From Phenylobacterium aquaticum (GTDB lineage Bacteria > Pseudomonadota > Alphaproteobacteria > Caulobacterales > Caulobacteraceae), in assembly GCA_947378305.1 (NCBI GenBank), contig CANCJJ010000002.1:124001-188000 (forward strand): 64,000 nt of DNA. Reading direction: 5' to 3'. How positions within the stretch are numbered: position 1 is the first letter of the stretch; each line of letters begins with the position of its first letter. This document shows positions 46,525 through 55,408 of this stretch, piece after piece. The position numbers and the translations under genes are program-made. The notes beneath the pieces are model-generated. The model saw nothing but the letters and a program-made list of their open reading frames with translations, ran no database searches and had not been told where the DNA came from.

Positions 46525-47169
46525 ATGCCCGTCACAGCAAAGATTTGCGGCCTGTCCACTCCGTCTGCTGTGACCGCAGCCTTGGAGGGCGGGGCCAGTC
46601 ATCTGGGTTTTGTCTTTTTTCCGGGAAGCCCCCGCGATATCGCCCCCGAGCTTGCGGCCCAGCTGGCCGAGCCCGCCAGGCCCCGGCGTGTGCAGGTCTG
46701 CGCCGTCACGGTTAATCCGGATGATGCCCTGATCGACAGGCTGATGGGGACCCTCAAGCCAGACCTCATTCAGCTCCACGGACAGGAAAGCCCCGCCCGG
46801 GCAAGAGAGATTTCCCGCCGCGCCGGTGTTGGTCTCATCAAGGTCCTGTCGGTGTCACAGGCCACGGATCTCGCACCCGCCCGGGACTATGACGGGATCG
46901 CAGACTATCTCATGTTCGATGCCAAGGCGCCGGCCGAGGCCGGGCGGCCGGGCGGGGCTGGGGTGTCCTTTGACTGGACCCTGCTGGCCGGACTCAAATT
47001 TAGCCGCCCGTGGTTTTTGGCAGGTGGCCTCGATCCGTGGAATGTGGAGGACGCCGTCCGTCAATCGGGCGCACCCCTGGTCGACGTTTCTTCTGGCGTG
47101 GAACGCGGAGCCGGACTAAAGGAACCTGCCTTGATCATGGCGTTTCTCGACGCTGTCCGTCGCATTTAG
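46525..47169 (+). CDS. trpF: Phosphoribosylanthranilate isomerase
   Basis: Third step of tryptophan synthesis, Amadori rearrangement of PRA to CdRP. The 214-residue TIM barrel has the catalytic cysteine in [20 protein letters not shown], the aspartate in LMFDAKAP and [15 protein letters not shown] at the phosphate site. The ATG at 46525 fits the family start; 13 bases separate it from trpB. Confidence 0.95.
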   Translation: MPVTAKICGLSTPSAVTAALEGGASHLGFVFFPGSPRDIAPELAAQLAEPARPRRVQVCAVTVNPDDALIDRLMGTLKPDLIQLHGQESPARAREISRRAGVGLIKVLSVSQATDLAPARDYDGIADYLMFDAKAPAEAGRPGGAGVSFDWTLLAGLKFSRPWFLAGGLDPWNVEDAVRQSGAPLVDVSSGVERGAGLKEPALIMAFLDAVRRI

Positions 47170-47182
47170 GGACACACGGTCT

Positions 47183-48403
47183 GTGAACCATATCGCAAAG
47201 CCAAATGACTATACGGCCTATCCCGATGCCAGTGGCCGGTTCGGGGATTATGGCGGTCGTTATGTGCCGGAAACCCTCATGCCCCTGGTCCATGAACTGG
47301 ACGCCGCCTATCGCGCGGCCCAGGCGGATCCGGCCTTTCATGCCGAACTAAACGGCTTTTTGAAGAACTATGTCGGCCGTCCCAGCCCGCTCTATTATGC
47401 CGAGCGCCTGAGCCAGCACATCGGCGGGGCCAAGATCTATTTCAAGCGCGAAGAGCTGAATCACACCGGCGCGCACAAGATCAATAACTGCATGGGCCAG
47501 ATCCTCCTGGCCATGCGCATGGGCAAGACCCGAATCATTGCCGAGACGGGAGCCGGTCAGCACGGCGTGGCCACAGCGACGGTCTGCGCCCGCTTCGGCC
47601 TGCCCTGCATTGTCTATATGGGAGCCATCGACGTTGAGCGGCAAAAGCCCAATGTCTTTCGGATGAACCTGCTAGGGGCTAAGGTTGAGGCTGTAACCTC
47701 CGGCTCATCCACCCTGAAGGACGCCATGAACGAGGCTCTGCGGGATTGGGTGACCAATGTCGCGGACACCTATTATCTGATCGGCTCGGCCGCAGGTCCC
47801 CACCCCTATCCGGAAATGGTCCGCGATTTCCAGTCAGTCATGGGCCGGGAGAGCCGGGAACAGATTCTCGAGGTCGAAGGTCGTCTGCCTGACGCCGTCG
47901 TCGCCTGTGTCGGGGGCGGGTCCAATGCCATTGGCATGTTCCATCCCTTCCTGAATGATGACTCCGTGCGGTTGATCGGGGTTGAGGCCTCGGGCGACGG
48001 CATGGGCACCCCCCGCCATGCAGCTGCCATCAATGGCGGTCGGCCGGGCGTCCTGCATGGCAACAAGACCTATCTTATCCAGGACGATCAAGGCCAGATC
48101 ACCGAGGCGCATTCGATCTCGGCGGGTCTGGACTATCCCGGCATTGGCCCTGAGCATGCCTGGCTGCACGATGTCGGTCGGGCCGAATACCTGACTTGCA
48201 CCGACAAGGAGGCCCTGGCCGCCTTCCAGCTCTGCGCAGAACTCGAAGGCATTATTCCGGCGCTCGAAACCAGCCATGCCATTGCCCGCCTGCCCGATAT
48301 TGCCAAGATGGTCGGCAAGGATGGTCTTATCGTGCTCAACATGTCCGGCCGGGGCGACAAGGATGTCGCGACCGTGGCCCAGGCCCTGGGCCTTCAGGTC
48401 TAA
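47183..48403 (+). CDS. trpB: Tryptophan synthase beta chain
   Basis: PLP enzyme joining indole and serine. The 406-residue protein carries the PLP lysine Lys99 in HTGAHKINN and the phosphate-binding glycine loop [10 protein letters not shown]. It starts with GTG and is followed by trpA after 12 bases, forming the alpha2-beta2 complex. Confidence 0.98.
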   Translation: MNHIAKPNDYTAYPDASGRFGDYGGRYVPETLMPLVHELDAAYRAAQADPAFHAELNGFLKNYVGRPSPLYYAERLSQHIGGAKIYFKREELNHTGAHKINNCMGQILLAMRMGKTRIIAETGAGQHGVATATVCARFGLPCIVYMGAIDVERQKPNVFRMNLLGAKVEAVTSGSSTLKDAMNEALRDWVTNVADTYYLIGSAAGPHPYPEMVRDFQSVMGRESREQILEVEGRLPDAVVACVGGGSNAIGMFHPFLNDDSVRLIGVEASGDGMGTPRHAAAINGGRPGVLHGNKTYLIQDDQGQITEAHSISAGLDYPGIGPEHAWLHDVGRAEYLTCTDKEALAAFQLCAELEGIIPALETSHAIARLPDIAKMVGKDGLIVLNMSGRGDKDVATVAQALGLQV

Positions 48404-48415
48404 GAGGGCCAAAGC

Positions 48416-49270
48416 ATGACCAAGGCGCGAATCGATGCCCGTTTTAATGCCCTGAAGGCCGAGGGACGCGCTGCCTTCGTGACCTATGTCATGGCGGGCG
48501 ACCCGGACTATGCGACGGCTCTGGAAATCCTGCAGGGGCTTCCAGCGGCAGGCGCGGACGTGATTGAAGTGGGTTTCCCGTTCTCTGATCCCATGGCCGA
48601 GGGGCCGCCGATCCAGAGGGCCGCCCAGCGGGCACTTTCCAAGGGCATGACGCTCAACCGCACCCTGGAACTGATCGCCGACTTCCGGAAGACTGATCAG
48701 GACACGCCTGTGATCCTCATGGGATATGCCAACCCCCTGGTCACCCCTGGCTATGTGGCCTTTGCCCGGGATGCTGCCCAGGCCGGCGTCGATGGTCTGA
48801 TCGTGGTCGACATTCCGCCGGAGGAGGCTGACCCCCTGGCCGATGCCCTGGATGCCGAGGGCTTGTCCCTCATTCGCCTGGCAACGCCGACCACCGATGA
48901 TGCGCGCCTGTCCATCGTCATTCAGCGGACCTCGGGCTTTGTCTATTACGTCTCTGTCGCCGGAGTGACCGGGGTCAAGGAAGCCGATGCGGATCTGGTC
49001 GCCCCCCATGTGCGGCGGGTCCGCGCCGCCTCGGGTCTGCCGGTCGCGGTGGGCTTCGGGATCAAGACGCCCGAGCGGGCTGCCGCCATTGCCCGGGTCG
49101 CTGACGGGGTTGTTGTTGGCTCCGCCCTGGTCGATGAGGTGGCCGCCGCCCTGGCTGTCAACGAAAGCGTGACCGCGCGGGTCCTTTCCAAAGTTGAATC
49201 CCTGGCCCACGCTGTACGCACGGCGCGGACTTCAGAGCCGGAGGCACGGACGCTCCATGGCAATGGCTGA
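48416..49270 (+). CDS. trpA: Tryptophan synthase alpha chain
   Basis: Cleaves indole-3-glycerol phosphate to indole, channelled to TrpB. The 284-residue TIM barrel has the catalytic glutamate in VIEVGFPFSDPMAEGP and the aspartate in GLIVVDIPPEE; YYVSVAGVTG and AVGFGIKTPE follow. It overlaps the accD start by 14 bases. Confidence 0.97.
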   Translation: MTKARIDARFNALKAEGRAAFVTYVMAGDPDYATALEILQGLPAAGADVIEVGFPFSDPMAEGPPIQRAAQRALSKGMTLNRTLELIADFRKTDQDTPVILMGYANPLVTPGYVAFARDAAQAGVDGLIVVDIPPEEADPLADALDAEGLSLIRLATPTTDDARLSIVIQRTSGFVYYVSVAGVTGVKEADADLVAPHVRRVRAASGLPVAVGFGIKTPERAAAIARVADGVVVGSALVDEVAAALAVNESVTARVLSKVESLAHAVRTARTSEPEARTLHGNG

Positions 49271-50189
49271 CCACAAGGACGACAAATTCGAAAAGTCGCT
49301 CGGCGCGCCAACCCCCCGGGAGCGTGGCGGCTGGCTGGCCAAGATCGCACCCGGCGTGCGCAATCTGGTCGCAAAGCGGGAAAGCCCGGACAATCTTTGG
49401 GTCAAGTGCCCAGATACCGGCGAAATGCTCTATCGCCCGGATCTAGAGGCGGCCCTCTGGGTTACGCCGTCTGGAAGCCATATGCGGATCGGGGCGGCGC
49501 AGAGACTGCGTTTTACCTTTGATGACGGCCAGTTTGAGAAGATTTCCTCTCCGGTTGTCGTCGATGACCCCCTGAAATTCCCCGATGACAAGCCTTACCC
49601 CGAGCGCCTCAAGGCCGCTCGCAAGCTCACGGGTGAGCAGGATTCCATGGCCATTGGCATAGGTACCATCCAGGGCCAGATGACGGTTGTGGTTGTTCAG
49701 GACTTTGCCTTTATGGGTGGCTCCTTGGGCATGGGTGCGGGCGAAACCTTCGTCAAGGCAGCGCATGAAGCTGTTAAGCGCAAGATTCCCTTCGTAATTT
49801 TCACGGCTTCCGGGGGTGCGCGCATGCAGGAAGGGACCTTGTCCCTAATGCAGATGGCTCGGACGACCCTGGCGCTGAATGAGGTCAAGAGTGCGGGCCT
49901 GCCCTATGTGGTGGTGCTGACAGACCCGACCACGGGCGGGGTGACCGCCTCCTACGCCATGCTGGGCGACGTCCATCTGGCTGAGCCCAATGCCATGATC
50001 GCCTTTTCGGGTCGGCGGGTGATTGAACAAACCATCCGGGAGGTCCTGCCCCCCGGCTTCCAGCGCGCAGAGTTCCTGATGGAGCGCGGCATGGTGGATG
50101 CGGTTGTTACGCGCGCAGATCTGCCCCGTGTCCTGGGATCGATCCTGAAGACCCTGATGATGGGGCGCGCCCGGTCAAAGCCTGACTGA
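49257..50189 (+). CDS. accD: Acetyl-CoA carboxylase carboxyltransferase subunit beta
   Basis: Transfers CO2 from carboxybiotin to acetyl-CoA, the first step of fatty acid synthesis. A 310-residue crotonase-fold protein with FMGGSLGMGAGE and ASGGARMQEG oxyanion regions. The N-terminal zinc ribbon found in E. coli AccD is degenerate: LWVKCPDTGEMLYRPDLEA keeps a single cysteine. The ATG at 49257 lies within trpA; ATG 49263 is possible. Placement after trpA is usual in alphaproteobacteria. Confidence 0.96.
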   Translation: MAMADHKDDKFEKSLGAPTPRERGGWLAKIAPGVRNLVAKRESPDNLWVKCPDTGEMLYRPDLEAALWVTPSGSHMRIGAAQRLRFTFDDGQFEKISSPVVVDDPLKFPDDKPYPERLKAARKLTGEQDSMAIGIGTIQGQMTVVVVQDFAFMGGSLGMGAGETFVKAAHEAVKRKIPFVIFTASGGARMQEGTLSLMQMARTTLALNEVKSAGLPYVVVLTDPTTGGVTASYAMLGDVHLAEPNAMIAFSGRRVIEQTIREVLPPGFQRAEFLMERGMVDAVVTRADLPRVLGSILKTLMMGRARSKPD

Positions 50190-50203
50190 TCGATCTTCCG
50201 GGC

Positions 50204-51523
50204 ATGTATGATCCGATCCGGGCCTCGGATGCCGTTATCCAGCGTTTACGGGCCAATCATCCGTCCCTGATCGACCTGACGACAGGTCGGGTTGAACGCC
50301 TGCTCGCCGCCCTGGGACATCCTGAGCGCAGGCTGCCGCCGGTCATTCATGTGGCCGGAACCAATGGCAAGGGCTCGACCGTTGCCTATCTGCGCGCCAT
50401 GGCCGAAGCTGCTGGGTTGAAGGTTCACGTCCTGACCTCGCCCCATCTGGTGCGATTTGCCGAGCGTATCCGGATTGCAGGCAAGCTCATTACAGATGCT
50501 GAACTCTCAGACCTCACCGACCAGCTAGAAGCGGTAAATGCCGGTCAGCCCATCAGCTTTTTCGAAATCACAACGGTTCTGGCGCTGGAGGCGTTTGCCC
50601 GGACCCCTGCCGACCTGTGCCTGATCGAGGTGGGTCTGGGCGGACGTTTTGATGCCACCAACATCTTCCCGGCACCGGCGGTCTGCGTGATTACGCCGGT
50701 GGATTATGACCATCTGGAAATGCTGGGGCCGGAACTCTCCAAGATCGCCTGGGAAAAAGCGGGAATCATCAAGGCCGGTCGTCCGGTTGTGGTTGCCCAC
50801 CAGGCTCAGGAGGCGTTTGAGGTCATCGACTCTGAGGCCACAAGCCTGGGTGCGCCCCTGATGGCTATGGGCCAGACCCTGGATGCCTGGGAAGAGCGGG
50901 GCCGTCTGCTGGTGCAAATGCCGGACCGGCTGCTGGATCTGCCTGCGCCGGCCCTGTTTGGACCTCATCAATTTGAGAATGCCGGCCTTGCAGTGGCGAC
51001 CTTGCTGACCCTGGGCGATCCGCGGATCGATGACGCGGCCCTGGCCAAGGGCTTGGCCCGTGTCGACTGGCCCGCGCGCTTCCAGCGATTGACCCGGGGG
51101 CCACTGGGTCACCTTGCGGAGGCCAAGGGCGCGGACCTTTGGCTGGACGGAGCACATAACCCCCACGGAGGGCGCGCCCTGGCCGAGGCCTGCCGTCGCC
51201 TGGTTGCCCGGGATGGCCGACCCCTGACCCTGATCGTGGCCCAGTTCGCCCGAAAAGACTCAGTGGGGTTCTTTACGCCCCTGAAGGCGCTGGGTGCGCG
51301 GGTGATCACGACCCAGTTTGACTCGTCAACCGCCCTGTCTTCGGCTGATCTTGCCAAGGCTGCGGGTCAGGTGGGGATTGTGGCGGAGCAGGCCCTGGAC
51401 GTCAGCGAGGCCATGGCCATGGCCGTGGCTGGATCAGGTCCGGCCCCGCACATTGTGATCTGTGGCGGACTCCACTTTGCAGGCGAGGTCCTGGCCCTCG
51501 CACCGGAAACCTGGCCGACCTAG
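50204..51523 (+). CDS. folC: Folylpolyglutamate synthase / dihydrofolate synthase
   Basis: Bifunctional ligase adding glutamate to dihydropteroate and folates. The 439-residue Mur-ligase-fold protein has the P-loop HVAGTNGKGST, the central VITPVDYDHLEMLG and the C-terminal LDGAHNPHGG. It starts 14 bases after accD and is the last gene of the trpF-trpB-trpA-accD-folC run; converges on trxA. Confidence 0.96.
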   Translation: MYDPIRASDAVIQRLRANHPSLIDLTTGRVERLLAALGHPERRLPPVIHVAGTNGKGSTVAYLRAMAEAAGLKVHVLTSPHLVRFAERIRIAGKLITDAELSDLTDQLEAVNAGQPISFFEITTVLALEAFARTPADLCLIEVGLGGRFDATNIFPAPAVCVITPVDYDHLEMLGPELSKIAWEKAGIIKAGRPVVVAHQAQEAFEVIDSEATSLGAPLMAMGQTLDAWEERGRLLVQMPDRLLDLPAPALFGPHQFENAGLAVATLLTLGDPRIDDAALAKGLARVDWPARFQRLTRGPLGHLAEAKGADLWLDGAHNPHGGRALAEACRRLVARDGRPLTLIVAQFARKDSVGFFTPLKALGARVITTQFDSSTALSSADLAKAAGQVGIVAEQALDVSEAMAMAVAGSGPAPHIVICGGLHFAGEVLALAPETWPT

Positions 51524-51532
51524 ATCCTGAGC

Positions 51533-51856
51533 CTAGAGCCCGGACTCGTTTAGCCAGTCGACAATCTTCTGCTTGGGCATGGCCCCAACCTTCATGGCGG
51601 TCATCTGACCATCCTTGAACAGCATCATGGTCGGAATGCCGCGAACGCCATAGCGCGACGGGGTCGAGGGCGAGTCCTCAATGTTCAGCTTGGCAATGGT
51701 GACCTGCTCGCCCATTTCGGCGGCGATCTGCTCGAGGGCCGGGGCAATCTGCTTGCAGGGGCCGCACCACTCCGCCCAGAAGTCGACCAGAACAGGCTTT
51801 CCAGACTGCAGGACATCTTTTTCAAAGGATGCGTCGGTGACGGCCACAGTGCTCAT
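51533..51856 (-). CDS. trxA: Thioredoxin
   Basis: A 107-residue cytoplasmic disulfide reductase with the active site EWCGPCKQ (Cys31, Cys34) and the cis-proline in RGIPTMMLF. It is the last gene of the minus-strand addB-addA-trxA run, 75 bases after addA. Confidence 0.97.
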   Translation of the reverse strand: MSTVAVTDASFEKDVLQSGKPVLVDFWAEWCGPCKQIAPALEQIAAEMGEQVTIAKLNIEDSPSTPSRYGVRGIPTMMLFKDGQMTAMKVGAMPKQKIVDWLNESGL

Positions 51857-51931
51857 TGCAGGCTCCTAAACAGAGGTAGGCCGCACAAGGCAACCCGTTG
51901 AGATAGAATATGGGCAGGTCTGCGATCCGGA

Positions 51932-54900
51932 TCAACTACCCTGACGGATTTGCCTCAGGGTTTCCCGCATCAAATCTTCCGGGATCGCCATAAGTTTCGG
52001 GCCATCCGTCCAGATCAGGGCACCTGAAACCGGTCGGTCCGGGAAGATATCGGACAAGACAGCCCAATAGAGCGACATCTGCCGCAGATAGGCCGGGTCT
52101 GCAGACTCAATCCGGTCTGGCGATGGGCGGTTGGTCTTGAAGTCGGCGAAGAGCACCTTGTCGGCCCGCACCACCAACCGGTCCAGTCGACCTGAAATCG
52201 CCAGGCTGGCAGGAAGCTGGCTTGCCGTGCCGGCAAGGGAGACCTCGGCACGGCTTCCGCTTCCGAAAATCTCCGAGAACTGTGGATCGGCCAGGACCCC
52301 CAGGGCCGATTGGGTCATGTCCTCGCGCTGGGCCTCACTCAAGTCGGGCTCACGGCTCAAAATCCGAAAGGCGGAACTGGGCCAGGCCTCTCGCGGAAGG
52401 TCAGGCAGGACTTGCAAGAGCCGATGGATCAGCTCTCCACGCCGGAACCGGCCAAGGCCGCCTTGTCTTACCAGGGGTGAAGCCGAGGGCAGGCTGGTGT
52501 CTTCGCCCAGGTCTGAGGGTGAGGCATAGCGGGCAAAGGCCTCGGGCTTGGCGGGGAGGTCCACCCAGGCAGGTGTCAAGCTAGGGACTATGGCGTTCAT
52601 AGACGCAGAGGGTGCCGCCTCCGGGTCCATGCCATAGCGCTGAAAGGTGATGCCCGACATGTCGCGGGTCTTGACGTCATGGGCCAGGGCCTCGCTGGCA
52701 AAGGCCTCCTTGAGAACCGACCACCAGGTCCCGTCCGCGTCTTCAGCGGTCGTGGCAGAAATCTTTCCGCAGAGGATGATCCGGTCCCGCGCCCGGGTCA
52801 GGGCGACATAGAGGAGACGCAGGGCCTCATTGGCCTCCCGGGTAACTCGCAAGGCTCGCGCCTCGCTAGACGCGGTGCAATCCTTCGCGTTGGAACTGGC
52901 CCACAGGAACCCGCCGCTGGCCGTCATGAGCAGGGGCGTGCCTGCGGCGACTCGCTTCAACGTCGTCTCCGGCAGGAAGACAATGGAAGACTCGAGTCCC
53001 TTGGCCCCATGGGCCGTCATGACCCGGACTTCATCGCGTTCGGCGTCCATTTCCCGCTTAACGACAATGTCCAGTCGGGAGAGGGAGTCCGTCAGGCACT
53101 CAAGATCATGGATGCCCTGCTGCTCGGCGACCAGAACCTGATTCATGAATTCATCCAGCGCCTCTTGGGCCTCCTCCCCCAGCCGGGTCAGGATTCGCGC
53201 CGTCTGGGTTCGGTTCTGATTATCGCGCCAGGCCAGCAGGCCAGCATAGAACTCAAAGGGGCGTTTCTGGCGGGCGTCCGCCAGCGCCTGGCTCAAGAAG
53301 GCCATAGCCGCCGCCCAGTCCTTCCGGTCTCCGGCCCGCGCCTCAAGATGGGTCCAGAGAGAGAGGGTCCGGTCCCGCCCGTGGGCGAGGTCATAGAGAC
53401 TGTCATCTGACAGGTCGCAGAAGGGGCTGCGTAAAAGGGCCGCCAGGGTGAGGTCATCGCCAGGAAACAGGACAAAGCGTGCCAGGGCGACCAGATCGTC
53501 AAACAAGATGTGTTGCGACAGGGCCAACCGGTCGGCCCCGGCAACGGGTATCCCCTGACGTTTCAGGGCGCGCAGGATTTCATTAAAGAGCGTGCCGCGA
53601 CGGCGCACCAGGATGAGAATATCCCCGTAGTTCGCGGCCCGCGGCTGGCGGGTTTCCCGGTCACCCACGGCGTCCTTGCGGGCCACAATGGCCTGAATTT
53701 CAGCACTGATCTGTTCCGCCAGCCGGCGATCTGCTGATGGATTGGACTCCGGATTTTCCGGGGGGTCCCAGGCCTCGGTCTTTTCCTTTTTCTCCTCCCG
53801 GACCAGGGGCCAGAGGTCGATGCAGCCGGGGTCGGTGCGTTTGGCTTCGTGACGAATGACTTCTTGATCCTCCGCCTTGCGGGGCACCAGGGCTCCGGCC
53901 CGGGCGGGTGGCGCAAAGGCGGCATCCACGAATTCGAGAATCTGGCGGGAGGACCGGAAGGAGGTCAGCAGGTCAATCCGCTCGAATTCCTGGCCCGCAC
54001 CCTCCGCCCGGCTGCGGTGATAGGCAAACTCGGCCATCAGGTTTTCCGGGGCGGCCCCCTGGAAAGAGTAGATCGATTGTTTTTCATCGCCGACCACGAA
54101 CATGTTGCGGGTCAGGCTGGAATTGGCGGTCGGCAGACCCGCCCCGGAAAAGAACTCGGCAGACAGGCCGCGGACAATTTCCCACTGATCGGGAGAGGTG
54201 TCCTGGGCCTCATCGACCAGTATGTGGGAAATCCCACCATCCAGCTTGTAGAGCACCCAGGCCGCCTGGGGACTCTTGGCGGTCAGGGCCATGGTGCGTT
54301 CGATGAGATCGGCAAAGTCCAGCCCCTGGGCCATGGCCTTTTCCGCCTTGAAGGCTGCCAGATAGGCCATGGCCAGAACCAGGGCATCTTGGGTATCCAG
54401 GGCAATGCTCACAGCCCGACGGCGTTCCCTGAGGCCTTCGATCATGACCTGTTCATTCAGGAGGGCGTCTCGAAGTTCGGGACGGGTCTTGATGACCTTT
54501 GCGCCCGTCGTCCAGGCTGCGGGGGTGCCTTCACCCTTCCCCGTGAACAAAATGTCCAGGGCCTGGGCGAGGTCCGGGGCCTTGAGGAAGGCTGTAATGG
54601 CCTCGGCCCGACCCTGATCGGTGAGGTTGCCCGTGCGCAGAACGTCCCGGGCCCTAATCCAGACCGCGGGATCGATAGACTTGCGTAATTCGGCCTCTAT
54701 ATCATCCAGGGTCAGGGGAACCGGGCTTTGGCAACAGGTGTCCCAAAGCTCAGCCAGGGCGCCTGCCAGGCCGCCCGTGGCCTCGAAATGGCGCTCCAGA
54801 TCACCACGCCGGGTATCGAAGGCCTTGAACATGTCCTGAAAGCGCTGGAAATCCAGGGCGACGGCGAGGCGGGCATAGGCCTCCCCCAGGGGGCCTGGGC

Positions 54901-55408
54901 CCTGTGCCCTCAGGGCGACTTCGCGCCGGGCGGCCTGTTCGATGTGGGCGGTTTCGGAGTCTTCCAGAACCTTGAAGCCCGGCGAAAGCCCGGCCTCCAG
55001 GGGAAAGCGTCGCAGGAGCTTTTCACAAAAGGCATGAATGGTCTGAATCTTCAGCCCGCCCGGGGTTTCCAGGGCGCGGGCAAACAGGGCGCGGGCTTCG
55101 GACAGGCGACTTTCGTCATAAACCTCCAGAGGCAGGCCTTCGAGGGCACTTAAGGCAAGACGCAGGCGCGCATCGGCCCAGATCGACCAGTCGCCGAGGA
55201 GGGCAAACAAACGTCTCTGCATTTCGGCAGCGGCGGCCTTGGTATAGGTCACGCACAGGATGGTCTGAGGCTCGGCCCCGGCCAGCAGGAGCCGGGCAAC
55301 GCGGTCGATCAGGGTCTTGGTCTTGCCCGATCCGGCATTGGCCGTGACAAAGGCTGAGAGGTGGGGATTGGCGGCGCGCGCCTGGGGATCCGCATGGGGA
55401 GAGGTCAT
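51932..55408 (-). CDS. addA: Double-strand break repair helicase-nuclease AddA
   Basis: A 1158-residue UvrD-like helicase fused to a C-terminal RecB-family nuclease; with AddB it resects DNA ends at breaks. Walker A TANAGSGKTKTL lies near residue 30, ILVDEAQDTSP is the Walker B region, and SIVFLPETT and RLLYVALTRARD are later helicase motifs. The nuclease core includes LFADFKTNRP near the C-terminus. The ATG at 55408 overlaps the addB stop (ATGA). Confidence 0.96.
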   Translation of the reverse strand: MTSPHADPQARAANPHLSAFVTANAGSGKTKTLIDRVARLLLAGAEPQTILCVTYTKAAAAEMQRRLFALLGDWSIWADARLRLALSALEGLPLEVYDESRLSEARALFARALETPGGLKIQTIHAFCEKLLRRFPLEAGLSPGFKVLEDSETAHIEQAARREVALRAQGPGPLGEAYARLAVALDFQRFQDMFKAFDTRRGDLERHFEATGGLAGALAELWDTCCQSPVPLTLDDIEAELRKSIDPAVWIRARDVLRTGNLTDQGRAEAITAFLKAPDLAQALDILFTGKGEGTPAAWTTGAKVIKTRPELRDALLNEQVMIEGLRERRRAVSIALDTQDALVLAMAYLAAFKAEKAMAQGLDFADLIERTMALTAKSPQAAWVLYKLDGGISHILVDEAQDTSPDQWEIVRGLSAEFFSGAGLPTANSSLTRNMFVVGDEKQSIYSFQGAAPENLMAEFAYHRSRAEGAGQEFERIDLLTSFRSSRQILEFVDAAFAPPARAGALVPRKAEDQEVIRHEAKRTDPGCIDLWPLVREEKKEKTEAWDPPENPESNPSADRRLAEQISAEIQAIVARKDAVGDRETRQPRAANYGDILILVRRRGTLFNEILRALKRQGIPVAGADRLALSQHILFDDLVALARFVLFPGDDLTLAALLRSPFCDLSDDSLYDLAHGRDRTLSLWTHLEARAGDRKDWAAAMAFLSQALADARQKRPFEFYAGLLAWRDNQNRTQTARILTRLGEEAQEALDEFMNQVLVAEQQGIHDLECLTDSLSRLDIVVKREMDAERDEVRVMTAHGAKGLESSIVFLPETTLKRVAAGTPLLMTASGGFLWASSNAKDCTASSEARALRVTREANEALRLLYVALTRARDRIILCGKISATTAEDADGTWWSVLKEAFASEALAHDVKTRDMSGITFQRYGMDPEAAPSASMNAIVPSLTPAWVDLPAKPEAFARYASPSDLGEDTSLPSASPLVRQGGLGRFRRGELIHRLLQVLPDLPREAWPSSAFRILSREPDLSEAQREDMTQSALGVLADPQFSEIFGSGSRAEVSLAGTASQLPASLAISGRLDRLVVRADKVLFADFKTNRPSPDRIESADPAYLRQMSLYWAVLSDIFPDRPVSGALIWTDGPKLMAIPEDLMRETLRQIRQGS

